DNA of 64,000 bases from Polyangiaceae bacterium (GTDB lineage: Bacteria > Myxococcota_A > Polyangia > Polyangiales > Polyangiaceae): contig JACKEB010000017.1 in NCBI GenBank assembly GCA_020633205.1, positions 186,001 to 250,000 of the forward strand, read 5' to 3'. Below, one piece after another: positions 49,680-58,486 of this stretch. Made by a program: the position numbers and the translations under genes. The notes under the pieces were generated by a model. The model worked only from the letters and a program-made list of their open reading frames with translations. It did not search any database and was not told the DNA's origin. Positions within the stretch are counted from its first letter, which is position 1. Each line of letters starts with the position of its first letter.

Positions 49680-50693
49680 ATGGCTGCAAATCGTGAGATG
49701 CACACTGCATTAGTTGGGTTACTTGGCCTAGGCCTTGCGCTGCTCGCTTGTAAGGGCAAGGACGAGTCACCCCCTGCGCCTGCGAATCCGCAGGTTCCAG
49801 CAGCCGCCGAGCAGCCGCAGCCACAAGTCCCTGCTCAGCCGGTGGCCCAAGCGCAACCACAGCCGCAAGCTCCAGCTCAGCCCCAGGCAGCGCCTCAGCC
49901 CGCGGCGCCTGCTCCACCACAGATCCCTACCATCTCACGCTTTCAGGTAGGCGAAGGTGAGGCATCCAACGGTGTTTGGACTCCAGGCTTCGCCGCGCAA
50001 CGCAACGGGGGGGACCAGAGCAAGAACTTCGTGGAGGCCGCCCAGAGCTGCTCGAGCCAGGGCCTCTCGCTGTGCACGGAGACTCAGTACATCAAAGCCT
50101 GCGCCGCGAACCCGGCCGTCGGAACCTACAGCAGCTGGACCGCCAGCTGGGCCAACGGAACGTCGGTGGTTACTCGGGGCGGTGGCGGCTGTGATAGCCG
50201 CGCGGAAACGATCGCCAGCGAGCGCTCGGACTCCCGCATGGCGCTCTGCTGCGAGCGCGCGATCGGTATCCGCACCGGCAACAAGAACAGCGCCTTCATG
50301 AAGGTGTCTCACGCCGATCAGCTCGGCTTCGAGCAGGCCTTCAATAGCAAGAGCGCAGCGAACCTCTCCAAGTACTGGGCGGAGTGGCTGATCTTCGACG
50401 GCGCGCAGATGGGTCGCGACAAGGTCAACGCATCGCAGTCGAGCTGGTTCTCGTCACACCCCGTGCAGTGGACGCTGTATGACGTGTGCGACGTGAAGCT
50501 CGGCCAGGTGCAGATGGGCAACCGGATGTACGACGGCCTCGTCTCCGACTGCCGCACCGTCACCGCTGTCAACAACAGCGACGTCAGCGTGTTCACGACT
50601 CACTTCGGGCGCTATCGCTTCCCTGAAGGCAAGCGGAACGAGATCGTCGAGATCTCCCACAAGGATCGCATCCGCAAGCTGACGCCACTCTGA
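49680..50693 (+). CDS. Lipoprotein with Pro/Gln-rich linker and partial FGE-sulfatase-like region
   Basis: 337 aa. Signal LVGLLGLGLALLAC, then a linker of about 65 residues made of PQxPAQPQ repeats. The middle part resembles the formylglycine-generating-enzyme fold: FVEAAQSCSSQGLSLCTETQ (usually RLPTE), TYSSWTASWANGTSVVTRGG and MALCCERAIG, which align with the end of FGE-like domains. The C-terminal 130 residues (FMKVSHADQLGFEQAFNSKS onward) are not recognised. The FGE active-site cysteines cannot be confirmed, so enzymatic activity is doubtful; it may be a binding or structural surface protein. Confidence 0.65.
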   Translation: MAANREMHTALVGLLGLGLALLACKGKDESPPAPANPQVPAAAEQPQPQVPAQPVAQAQPQPQAPAQPQAAPQPAAPAPPQIPTISRFQVGEGEASNGVWTPGFAAQRNGGDQSKNFVEAAQSCSSQGLSLCTETQYIKACAANPAVGTYSSWTASWANGTSVVTRGGGGCDSRAETIASERSDSRMALCCERAIGIRTGNKNSAFMKVSHADQLGFEQAFNSKSAANLSKYWAEWLIFDGAQMGRDKVNASQSSWFSSHPVQWTLYDVCDVKLGQVQMGNRMYDGLVSDCRTVTAVNNSDVSVFTTHFGRYRFPEGKRNEIVEISHKDRIRKLTPL

Positions 50694-50726
50694 GACTCGC
50701 GTTGAGAAGCCGCACGGCCGAATCAC

Positions 50727-53039
50727 TCACTTGAGCACAGTAGCTTCCCGGGTCGTCTGCACGAAGTAGACCCCATCAAAGCGTTGGCCGAGGAGGACAT
50801 CGTCCTGCATCGCCTCCTCGGAGACGAACGCGCCGCCGATCTCACGCATGGTTTGGGGGTGAGCAAGCCACGCTGTCGCTGCGTCCCGCTGTGCTGCCGT
50901 GCCCGCTGGCTTTCGCAAGTCGACCACTGCGAGGGGCCAGCCGGCGCGCGTAAACGCCGACTCGATCGAGCCCAGGGGTGGAGGTCCAATGCTGAAGGTG
51001 CGCTCGTCATGGGAGCGACTACCGGTCCAGTCACCAGCGCGGAAGCTGCCCCCGCCGAAGAGCGCCCCAATCGCCCGGTAGCGCGCACCTTTTCGTTCCG
51101 CGAGGAAATTACCCGTACGCTTGGTCAACGCGCTGACGCGCTCGATATGGGCGTTGTGCGCCCAGTACACCGCCTTGGCATTGGGCCCTGCTTGAGCCAG
51201 GGCCCAATCGACCGAACTCGCCATGCCACGTTCTCGAGCAGTCGGATCCTTGCGCGCTTCGTAGGCCCACAGCAAGAGGTCCGCTGCGTGACGCGCTTCA
51301 CCCCAGGCGCGCTCGCTCGAAGCCCCAACGTAAGCTGCACGGCGCTCATCCAAACCGCTGGTGATTTCGCCGAGTGCGGTCAGCGTGCCTTCAACACTCA
51401 GATCCTCTTGCTCGAACGGCTCACTCTGGAGGCGCGAGAGCAGCTTGCGCTTCGACGCCAGGAACTCCGCATCCACCTGAGACAAGAACTGAACGACACG
51501 CGCGGCTGACCCCTCGGTGAGGTACACATCCACGCCAATCAATCGCACCTTTCGCGGGTGCTTGGCGTTCCAGGCACGCATCCACTCGACGACCTCGAGC
51601 GCCTCCTCGGTCTCCCACATGAAGTACTTGAGGCGCTTGAGCGCCGTACGCGGATCCCCTTGGCCGGTGAGCACGTAGTGCTCCAGCGCTTCGGACTCTG
51701 GCCAGTTCGCCTCGAAGGTCAACACGGAGAAGCCGTGTTCGGCGACTAGGTACTCCAAGAGCCGCCCCTTCGCTTGATAGAACTCCTGGCTGCCGTGGGT
51801 CGCTTCCCCGAGCGCCACGACCTCCGCGCCTTTTACGAGCTTCGCCAACGGCTTCATATCGGAGAAGCCGTGTCCCGTGCGCCAGGTGCGCAGCGGGACG
51901 GCGCTCTCGCGCAGCCAGTCGACCACCGCGTCCGGCACGGGTTGTTTGGCGACGACCTTGAAATCCCGCACGGCGCTCGGCTGCTCAGCAATGAAGGCGA
52001 TCTCAGAGCGCGCGTCACCCTGTGTCGCACTACAAGCGTAGTCACCCCGGGGCAACGTCAGGTTGTAGCTCCCATCACTATCCGTATGGATATGGTAGAT
52101 GGCAAGCTCCCAGCTGGCTCGCACACAGTCCAGCTCCGCACCGGCGCCGAGCTCACTCGTCACTTTTCCTTGCAGGTGTAGCCCCTCGTCCCCTGCGAGC
52201 TGAAAGTCGATCCGGCGATCGGAGACAAGCTCCTGCTTGGTGCGCTGGACCGCGAAGTGACGAGGCGCCGTGACGGTCAACCCGTAGTTCCCGATTGGCA
52301 CCTCCAGGCTGTAGTCGCCTTTCGCGTTCGTACGCGCCAAGACCACCGCATCTCGCCGCATGGAGCGCGCCGCGGTGATCCAGGCACCGCCCACCGGCTT
52401 ACCCTGCTTGTCGGTGACTCGGCCCTTGAGCTCAATCGGCGCACCGAAGAGCGAGGACACGACTTCAAGGTCGTCTATCCAGCCTTCGCCCTCTCCCGCG
52501 CTGAGCGCACCCACCGTCACGCTGGTCGCGTCCCAAGGGATGTCCGCAGCGATCTCCGCCTGAGTCCAATCCGTCGTCCCCGTCAGTCCCCGACCCTGCA
52601 TGTTGTCGCTGAAGAGGCGCTGCTTGTCGCGAGCGACGTACACGAACAGGCCAACCCATCCGCCGCTCACATCCTTGGACTTCAACCACGCGCGGATGTG
52701 AATGCGTCGCCCGCGCAGCTGCGAGGCGTCGAGGGCGCGCCCGACTTTCGCGAACTCTCCAGCTCCTTGCCGCATGGATACGCTGGCTTTGCCGGAGCGC
52801 TTGACGGCGGTGTCAGCAGTAGCTCCCCGGAGATCCCAGCCTTGGGTGCTCTCGAAGTCCGCGGAGAACACACGCTGGCTGTCCGTTGCCGCCTGTGGCT
52901 CGGCGTCTACGTCGCTACACTGGGCTCCGGTCGCATCACGGATCCCGCCGGCTGCTGAAGGTCGAGTCGGTGCACACCCAGCCAAGAGCAGAAAGAGGAA
53001 ACAGGCAGTCGGAAACAGCGACGAGGAGAGCGATTGCAT
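50727..53039 (-). CDS. Lipoprotein of the erythromycin esterase family with carbohydrate-binding-like and carboxypeptidase-regulatory-like domains
   Basis: 770 aa. A lipoprotein signal (LFPTACFLFLLLAGC) is followed by a jelly-roll-like domain (about 60-190; FSADFESTQGWDL, WTQAEIAADIPWDATSVTVG), then two carboxypeptidase-regulatory-type beta domains (about 200-290, GRVTDKQGKPVGGAWITAAR, and 295-370). From about 380 the erythromycin esterase domain begins: EVVALGEATHGSQEFYQAK (active-site His/Glu region), VLTFEANWPESEALEHYVL and YWAHNAHIER (second His). Known family members hydrolyse macrolide lactones; most others have unknown substrates. Here the added sugar-binding-like modules and lipid anchor point to a surface hydrolase acting on an external ester. 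Confidence 0.85.
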   Translation of the reverse strand: MQSLSSSLFPTACFLFLLLAGCAPTRPSAAGGIRDATGAQCSDVDAEPQAATDSQRVFSADFESTQGWDLRGATADTAVKRSGKASVSMRQGAGEFAKVGRALDASQLRGRRIHIRAWLKSKDVSGGWVGLFVYVARDKQRLFSDNMQGRGLTGTTDWTQAEIAADIPWDATSVTVGALSAGEGEGWIDDLEVVSSLFGAPIELKGRVTDKQGKPVGGAWITAARSMRRDAVVLARTNAKGDYSLEVPIGNYGLTVTAPRHFAVQRTKQELVSDRRIDFQLAGDEGLHLQGKVTSELGAGAELDCVRASWELAIYHIHTDSDGSYNLTLPRGDYACSATQGDARSEIAFIAEQPSAVRDFKVVAKQPVPDAVVDWLRESAVPLRTWRTGHGFSDMKPLAKLVKGAEVVALGEATHGSQEFYQAKGRLLEYLVAEHGFSVLTFEANWPESEALEHYVLTGQGDPRTALKRLKYFMWETEEALEVVEWMRAWNAKHPRKVRLIGVDVYLTEGSAARVVQFLSQVDAEFLASKRKLLSRLQSEPFEQEDLSVEGTLTALGEITSGLDERRAAYVGASSERAWGEARHAADLLLWAYEARKDPTARERGMASSVDWALAQAGPNAKAVYWAHNAHIERVSALTKRTGNFLAERKGARYRAIGALFGGGSFRAGDWTGSRSHDERTFSIGPPPLGSIESAFTRAGWPLAVVDLRKPAGTAAQRDAATAWLAHPQTMREIGGAFVSEEAMQDDVLLGQRFDGVYFVQTTREATVLK

Positions 53040-53344
53040 GGGTGCGCCATTCGACCCATCCGCTCGAAAGCTCTTGGGTTTGCCCGTTGCTCGCGTTTGC
53101 CGTAGCGCGCCTCACGAAGCTGCGTTGCCTCGCGGCAATGCGCGCTGGCACCTGGCAGCCTCCCCCCATGAACCGCCAGTGAACCCCATGCGAGGTCAAT
53201 CGCGCCTGAAGAGGCCGAATTCGCTGCAGCGCGCCTCGCCCAAACCTTGAGCGCCTACGTGCGCTTTCTTCAGGCCTTAAGCTTTCAGGCAAACAAAGCT
53301 GGGCTAGTCCTCAAGAGTTGGCACGCAAAACCGATCTCCCAGGC
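53040..53344. other. Intergenic region upstream of the erythromycin esterase family gene
   Basis: 305 bp; should contain the promoter of the leftward lipoprotein gene. No hairpin, repeat or start signal stands out, and the reading frames found here are short or lack protein character. Confidence 0.35.
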
Positions 53345-53509
53345 ATGAACTGGAACTGGTTGGAAAAGGACCCATTCTTTGGCTACGCCCAGGCGGAAGG
53401 GCTGCCCGTCGAACTGGCGGTGCTCTTCATGTCGGGCCGGCTGTTTTGCTACTGGCAACGCCAGGGCGACCACCAACGCCTTGGGGAGGTCCAGGTCTAC
53501 GAGTGCTGA
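53345..53509 (+). CDS. Possible small protein (54 aa)
   Basis: ATG at 53345 in a frame reading MNWNWLEKDPFFGYAQAEGL, then LAVLFMSGRLFCYWQRQG, ending in YEC. The composition (many Trp, Phe, Tyr) is unlike random high-GC antisense frames, which supports it being real, but no ribosome binding site is clear (GGCAT-like only) and no family is known. It converges on the LysM gene 73 bases away. Confidence 0.4.
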   Translation: MNWNWLEKDPFFGYAQAEGLPVELAVLFMSGRLFCYWQRQGDHQRLGEVQVYEC

Positions 53510-53582
53510 CGCGGGGCGGCGACGATGTAGGTTCGCCGTCGACCGGCGCCAAGCGAGCGCCGGTTGATCCCTCGCGTCGCCC

Positions 53583-54776
53583 TTACTTCTTCGCTCGCGT
53601 CGCTTTGGCCGCGTAGCCCCGAGGGCTATTCCAGCGCCGCTTGATGTGGACCTTGAGCACATCCTTGTAGAGCCCGATGTGCGCGCAGTGGTCCATCTTG
53701 TCGTTGCCGCTGTAGCCGCGCTCATGAAAGAAACCGCGGTCGTAGCGGTCGATCAAGTCGAGGCCCATCGGGTCGCTCTTGCGCGGGCGACCCTTGCGCG
53801 GCTTGCCGCCGAGCTCGTTGACCAAGAAATGCATGGTCTCGGTCGTCGACGCGTATCCCGGCGGAATAATCGACGAGTGGGAGACGAACATGAACTTGCG
53901 GCGGCGCGCGGCCTGCTTCGCAAAGTCGACGAAGGGGTCGAGCTGCTTGCTCTTCATCGGCTCGGTGTTCGCCGAGTGCAATCCATCGAGCAGCACGACG
54001 CTATCCACGCTCTTCGCGTACTCAGGGATACGCAGGATCGACTCGACGGCGCCGTACCCGGCACTCCATGCGGAAAGACCCAGCTTGCGAATGTGAGCCT
54101 TCTTGTTGCCTGAGTGCTCCGCCACGCCCTTCTCGATCGAGGCGAGCAGCGCCTTGAAGGCGGCAGGCGAGCGGAAGGTCGCCTCGTAAGGGCCCGAACC
54201 AATGCCGAGGTCGATACCCACCAGCACGGTGCCGTTCATCACCTTGACCCACTCTTTGCGCACCGGCTCGTGACCGTGGAAGTGGATCATCACGTCGAAC
54301 GCGCCGCTCCTGGAGACACCGCCGCGCTCGGGCATGATCATCTGCCCGATACTGGGGGCGCGATCCCAGCGAGTGTACGTGCCCCAACCCGGATCCGGCG
54401 TGTTGCACGGGTTCACGCCGCGCTCCTTCGCCGTCTTCTGCGTCTGCGTCTCCGGTGCAGGCTTGGCGTTCACCCAGTCGGGACTTTTGCTGCTGCGCGA
54501 CGGCTTCTCGTCCTTGGTGTCGTCGTCTTTCGAAGGCTCCGAGCCATCGGGCTTCCAGTCCTTCGGCGGGATCTCGAGGCGCTGACCAATCTGCAGCGCG
54601 TCCCCCTTCTTCAGGTGGTTCTTCGCGCGCAGCGCGGTCACCGTCACGCCATAGCGACGGGCGATGGACCACAGCGAGTGCCCCTTCTCGACGACGTGGG
54701 TCTTGGGCGCCGCCAGGCTGCTGCCGGACAGCAGCAGCGCCACCAATATCAATCCAATCCAGGCACGAATTCGCAT
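53583..54776 (-). CDS. Exported LysM protein with alpha/beta-hydrolase-like domain
   Basis: 397 aa. A signal peptide (AWIGLILVALLLSGSSLAA) precedes one LysM domain (about 26-70; HVVEKGHSLWSIARRYGVTV), which should bind peptidoglycan. A Ser/Lys/Asp-rich linker (residues about 75-120) follows. The second half looks like an alpha/beta hydrolase: DVMIHFHGHEPVRKEWVKVM at the first strand, the elbow LSAWSAGYGAVES (G-x-S-like, with Ser in WSAG), VVLLDGLHS and the His in MDHCAHIGLYKDV. It may cleave a cell-wall-linked ester, but the fold call is by eye. Confidence 0.7.
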   Translation of the reverse strand: MRIRAWIGLILVALLLSGSSLAAPKTHVVEKGHSLWSIARRYGVTVTALRAKNHLKKGDALQIGQRLEIPPKDWKPDGSEPSKDDDTKDEKPSRSSKSPDWVNAKPAPETQTQKTAKERGVNPCNTPDPGWGTYTRWDRAPSIGQMIMPERGGVSRSGAFDVMIHFHGHEPVRKEWVKVMNGTVLVGIDLGIGSGPYEATFRSPAAFKALLASIEKGVAEHSGNKKAHIRKLGLSAWSAGYGAVESILRIPEYAKSVDSVVLLDGLHSANTEPMKSKQLDPFVDFAKQAARRRKFMFVSHSSIIPPGYASTTETMHFLVNELGGKPRKGRPRKSDPMGLDLIDRYDRGFFHERGYSGNDKMDHCAHIGLYKDVLKVHIKRRWNSPRGYAAKATRAKK

Positions 54777-55081
54777 GACTTGCTTCGGAGCCGAGGGGGC
54801 CTCTTGCTCACGCCTCGGGCGCCGAAAAAATGCGCCCGCTTGGCTCTGCCAGATCCCTCGTCGGCGGGCCAACCTTGGAGCGACGACCAACGAGTTTCAA
54901 CCCTGGGTTATACGGCCGAGTTTGCTAGCAATTCACGTTCCGCAAGGATTTTCCCTGGATCTTCAGCTGCCTGAGCGGATTTTGGGGGTGAGGAACGGCG
55001 TTGAAGAATCCGCGCCAGCCTGCACCAAACTGCACGCCAGCGCTTGACCCCAACGCAGGCGACTCCGCAAAGTACGCGGCC
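54777..55081. other. Divergent intergenic region
   Basis: 305 bp between the LysM gene (leftward) and the FGE-family gene (rightward). It may carry both promoters. No palindrome or hairpin of note was seen. A TTG at 55001 with GAGGA nearby might be the true start of the rightward gene. Confidence 0.35.
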
Positions 55082-56014
55082 GTGACCACCCTGTTTGGAC
55101 GCGCACAGGCACTCGGCTCGCTGGCGGCTTTGGCAGCCGCGTTCACTGCGTTCACCGCCTGCGGCGGCAGCGAGCCCACACCCGCAGCGCCTCCACCGAA
55201 GCCGACGACAGCGGCCAAGCCCATCGCGGCACCCACGGAGTCCGCCGAACCCGTCGACGCCCCGCCGAGCGATCCGTCTCAAGGCGACTGTCCGCCGGGC
55301 ATGGTGGCCATCGAAGGCGGCACACTCCGCCAAGGCTCACCAAAAGGCCAAGGTCGACCCGATGAGCAACCGCAAAGCGAAGTGAAGGTCGAGGCGTTTT
55401 GCATCGACGCGACCGAGGTCAACCTCAAGGCCTACAAAGCCTGCGTAGCCAACGACATCTGCGACGCGCCGCCGGAGAGCATCCAAACCGAAGAGAAGCT
55501 CAGCGCCGCCGCCGTCGAGCAGCGCAGCACGCTCTGCACCGCGCGCTTCGCCAAGAACCTGGAAGAGAAGCAAGATCTACCCGTCAACTGCGTCAGCCAC
55601 GACGACGCCGAGCGCTTCTGCAAGTGGAAGGGCCAGCGCCTGCCCAGCGAAACAGAGATGGAGTGGCTCGCCACCGGCGGCGAGGACCGCCTTGAATTTC
55701 CGTGGGGCAATAAAGCGCCAGACGCGAACAACGCTTGCTGGAACAAGGCGGATGGTCCCTGCCCCGTCAAGTCGCTGCCGCCGCAAGTGTCCGGCGTCTA
55801 CGACATCGTGGGCAACCTGAACGAGTGGACCAGCACCAGCTATGCGCCCTACGCGAAAGCTGCGGCCAGCGGCGAGGACTACAGCGTGCGCGGCGGCAGC
55901 TGGAAGAGCAAAAAGCCCGAAGAGCTCAGGGGCAAGCGCCGAGAGTCGCGGCCGCCGATCTACCGCGAGGTAGACGTCGGCTTCCGCTGCGCTACCAAGA
56001 GCGGCGCCCACTGA
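55082..56014 (+). CDS. Formylglycine-generating-enzyme family (SUMF1) lipoprotein
   Basis: 310 aa from GTG 55082, which gives a normal lipoprotein signal (TTLFGRAQALGSLAALAAAF, lipobox FTAC). A TTG at 55001 with a better ribosome binding site would add 27 residues before it. After a Pro/Ala/Thr linker the SUMF1 domain runs from CPPGMVAIEGGTLRQGSPKG to YREVDVGFRC. Usual marks: VEAFCIDATEVNLKAYKACV, PVNCVSHDDAERFCKWKGQR, LPSETEMEWLATGG, VGNLNEWTSTSY and VRGGSWKSKK. The sulfatase-maturing copper-site cysteines of true FGE are not evident, so it is likely one of the many non-catalytic surface homologues. Confidence 0.82.
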   Translation: MTTLFGRAQALGSLAALAAAFTAFTACGGSEPTPAAPPPKPTTAAKPIAAPTESAEPVDAPPSDPSQGDCPPGMVAIEGGTLRQGSPKGQGRPDEQPQSEVKVEAFCIDATEVNLKAYKACVANDICDAPPESIQTEEKLSAAAVEQRSTLCTARFAKNLEEKQDLPVNCVSHDDAERFCKWKGQRLPSETEMEWLATGGEDRLEFPWGNKAPDANNACWNKADGPCPVKSLPPQVSGVYDIVGNLNEWTSTSYAPYAKAAASGEDYSVRGGSWKSKKPEELRGKRRESRPPIYREVDVGFRCATKSGAH

Positions 56015-56099
56015 CTCGCGCCCAGCGCTCGAGAGCCTTTGGCGGTGAGCCTCACCGCGCAAGAGTTGCGGCACCAAAGCGGTGCCCCACGGAGACATC

Positions 56100-57776
56100 A
56101 TGACCCACGATCCTCGCGAAAAGAGCCGTACCCTGCTCGATGGCCCGTCTCGGGCGCCTTCCCGCGCGATGCTGCATGCCATCGGCTTCAGCGACGCGGA
56201 CCTGAAGAAGCCGCTGGTTGGCGTGGCCACCTGCTGGACCGAGACCATGCCGTGCAACTACAACCACCGCCACCTGGCCGAGCTGGTGAAGGAAGGTGTA
56301 CGCGAAGCGGGCGGCACGCCGATGGAGTTCAACACCATCAGCGTGAGCGACGGCGTGTCGATGGGCAGCCAGGCCATGAAGGCCTCGCTCATCAGCCGTG
56401 AGGTGATCGCCGACAGCCTCGAGCTGATGGGGCACGGTTGCCGCTTCGACGCCATGGTGGCGATCGTTGGTTGCGACAAGACCATCCCCGGCTCTGCCAT
56501 GGGCCTGATCCGCCTCGACCTGCCGAGCGTCGTGCTGTACAGCGGTTCAATTGCCCCAGGGAAACACAACGGCATCGACGTCACGATTCAGAACGTCTTC
56601 GAGGCCGTGGGCCGCCACAGCGCCGGCAAGATGAGCGACAAGGAGCTCGACGAGATCACACAGAAGGCTTGCCCCGGAGCCGGAGCCTGCGGTGGACAGT
56701 ACACGGCGAACACCATGGCGATGGCGATGGAGTTCCTGGGCCTTGCAGCCTTTGGCAGCGGCGTGCCGGCGAGCGTCGCAGAGCGAGACGAAGCGGCGCG
56801 CGAAGCTGGCCGGCGCGTGATGCGCCTCTTGCACGAAGGCGTGAAGCCCAGCGACATCGTCAACCGCACCTCGATTGAGAACGCCATCGCGTCCGTCGCG
56901 GCAACCGGCGGCTCGACCAACGCCGTGCTGCACTTCTTGGCCATCGCACGGGAAGCCGGCGTCGAGCTCAGCATCGACGACTTCATGGCGATCTCCAAGC
57001 GCACGCCGATCATCACGGATCTGATGCCTGGCGGTCAGTTCACGGCGTTCGACTTGCACAAGGCCGGTGGCACGCGCTTGGTCGCCAAGCGCCTGGTGGA
57101 CGGCAAGCTAATCGACGGTAGCGCCAAGACCGTCAGCGACCACACCTTGGCTGAAGAAGGCGAGAAGGCGCAGGAGACTCCCGGGCAGACCGTGATCGCT
57201 TCCGCAGAGAAGCCCTTCAAGGAAACGGGCGGGCTGGTGATCTTGAAGGGCAACCTCGCTCCCGAGGGCGCGGTCGTGAAGATGGCCGGCCACGAGCGCA
57301 CGCAGCACCGCGGGCCAGCACGAGTCTTCGAGTGCGAGGAAGATGCGTTCGCCGCCGTGGAGGCGCGTAAGGTGCAGGCGGGAGACGTCGTCGTGATCCG
57401 TCACGAAGGACCCAAAGGTGGCCCTGGGATGCGCGAAATGCTGGGTGTGACCGCAGCGCTCGTGGGTCAGGGCCTGGGCGAGGACGTGGCGCTGATCACG
57501 GATGGACGTTTCAGCGGCGCAACGCGCGGGCTAATGATTGGACACGTAGCCCCCGAGGCCGTGGTCCGCGGCCCGATTGCCGCCCTGAAGGACGGCGACG
57601 TGGTGGTGATCGACACCGACCAAAATCTACTGTCAGTGGAGCTGAGTGACGACGAAATCACGAGTCGTCTCCAGGCTTATGTCGCTCCGCCGAAGCGCTT
57701 CACCCGCGGTGTATTCGCAAAGTATGCGGCACTAGTGTCATCCGCGGCCGAAGGCGCGGTGACCCAAGTCGAATAG
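56100..57776 (+). CDS. ilvD: Dihydroxy-acid dehydratase
   Basis: 558 aa, full length. It removes water from 2,3-dihydroxy acids in valine, leucine and isoleucine synthesis. Iron-sulfur ligands and active-site motifs: ATCWTETMPCNYNH (first Cys), IVGCDKTIPGSAMG (second), CPGAGACGGQYTANTMAMAM (third), the Mg/Lys region and DGRFSGATRGLMIGHVAPEA. The ATG at 56100 with GGAG 6 bases upstream is preferred to a GTG at 56082. No other ilv genes are adjacent. A strong hairpin follows the stop codon. Confidence 0.97.
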   Translation: MTHDPREKSRTLLDGPSRAPSRAMLHAIGFSDADLKKPLVGVATCWTETMPCNYNHRHLAELVKEGVREAGGTPMEFNTISVSDGVSMGSQAMKASLISREVIADSLELMGHGCRFDAMVAIVGCDKTIPGSAMGLIRLDLPSVVLYSGSIAPGKHNGIDVTIQNVFEAVGRHSAGKMSDKELDEITQKACPGAGACGGQYTANTMAMAMEFLGLAAFGSGVPASVAERDEAAREAGRRVMRLLHEGVKPSDIVNRTSIENAIASVAATGGSTNAVLHFLAIAREAGVELSIDDFMAISKRTPIITDLMPGGQFTAFDLHKAGGTRLVAKRLVDGKLIDGSAKTVSDHTLAEEGEKAQETPGQTVIASAEKPFKETGGLVILKGNLAPEGAVVKMAGHERTQHRGPARVFECEEDAFAAVEARKVQAGDVVVIRHEGPKGGPGMREMLGVTAALVGQGLGEDVALITDGRFSGATRGLMIGHVAPEAVVRGPIAALKDGDVVVIDTDQNLLSVELSDDEITSRLQAYVAPPKRFTRGVFAKYAALVSSAAEGAVTQVE

Positions 57777-57809
57777 TCTCCCTCCTCACGCCCCTCAACC
57801 CCCGGTATG

Positions 57810-57845
57810 CTCAAACCGCCGTCCACTCCTGGATGGCGGTTTGAG
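57810..57845 (+). terminator. Rho-independent-type terminator after ilvD
   Basis: CTCAAACCGCC (57810-57820) pairs perfectly with GGCGGTTTGAG (57835-57845), loop of 14, followed by TTTGTGG. It lies 34 bases past the ilvD stop and before the next rightward gene, so it separates the two. Confidence 0.75.
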
Positions 57846-57907
57846 TTTGTGGTCAAGCGCGGAGTGCGCGCTGTCGCGCCCTCGAGGCGCGGGTACTTGG
57901 GGGATGA

Positions 57908-58474
57908 GTGAGCGACAATCCGTATGCACCGCCAGAGTCCGAGGCAGCGCCAGCCGATCCCGAGGTGGACGGCGGGGGTCGGTACCACGCGGAACAAGAC
58001 GGGGACAACCTGGTCATCGACAAGACGGCCACCTTCCCCAAGGTGTGTCTCAAGTGCGGCTCGAAAGAGGTGACGAGCTTTCAAGATCATCTCTTTCAGT
58101 ACAACCCGCCCTACGTCTTCATCTTGATCTTCCTCTGTACCTTGCCTGGGCTGATCGCGATGTTGGTCCTGCGCAAGACCGCGAAGATGGTGATTCCGCT
58201 GTGCTCCGAGTGCGATGCGCGCTGGCGCAGCGGAAAGGTGATGGCGATGGTCGGTATCGGTGTGCTGCTGCTTGGCATCCTGGGTCCCTACTTCTTGGGC
58301 TCCCCGGAGATGCTTTTGCTCGGCTTCCTGGTCGGCATCGGCGCCTTTCTGGCGATCATCTTCCTGAAGGTGAACCCGGCGATGCTGCGCGCACGCAAGA
58401 TCGACGACAGCCGGGTCACGATCATCGGCATCCACCCCGACGCGACGCGTGTGATCCTCAAGCGCTCGCTCTGA
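57908..58474 (+). CDS. Zinc-ribbon membrane protein
   Basis: 188 aa, GTG start after GGGGGATGA. An N-terminal NPYAPPESEA motif, common in a group of bacterial membrane proteins, is followed by VCLKCGSKEVTS and later PLCSECDARW, forming a split C-x2-C zinc ribbon on the cytoplasmic side. Four hydrophobic segments follow in two pairs (PPYVFILIFLCTLPGLIAML; MVGIGVLLLGILGPYFLG; LLLGFLVGIGAFLAIIFL). The function is unknown. The C-terminal domain (RVTIIGIHPDATRVILK) is a small soluble tail. A histidine kinase gene starts 12 bases later. Confidence 0.75.
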   Translation: MSDNPYAPPESEAAPADPEVDGGGRYHAEQDGDNLVIDKTATFPKVCLKCGSKEVTSFQDHLFQYNPPYVFILIFLCTLPGLIAMLVLRKTAKMVIPLCSECDARWRSGKVMAMVGIGVLLLGILGPYFLGSPEMLLLGFLVGIGAFLAIIFLKVNPAMLRARKIDDSRVTIIGIHPDATRVILKRSL

Positions 58475-58486
58475 TCGTCCTTTCCG

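Noticed and set aside
47047..53039. Biosynthetic gene cluster around the erythromycin esterase family gene
   Set aside because: No polyketide synthase, NRPS or tailoring genes are nearby; the genes look unrelated.
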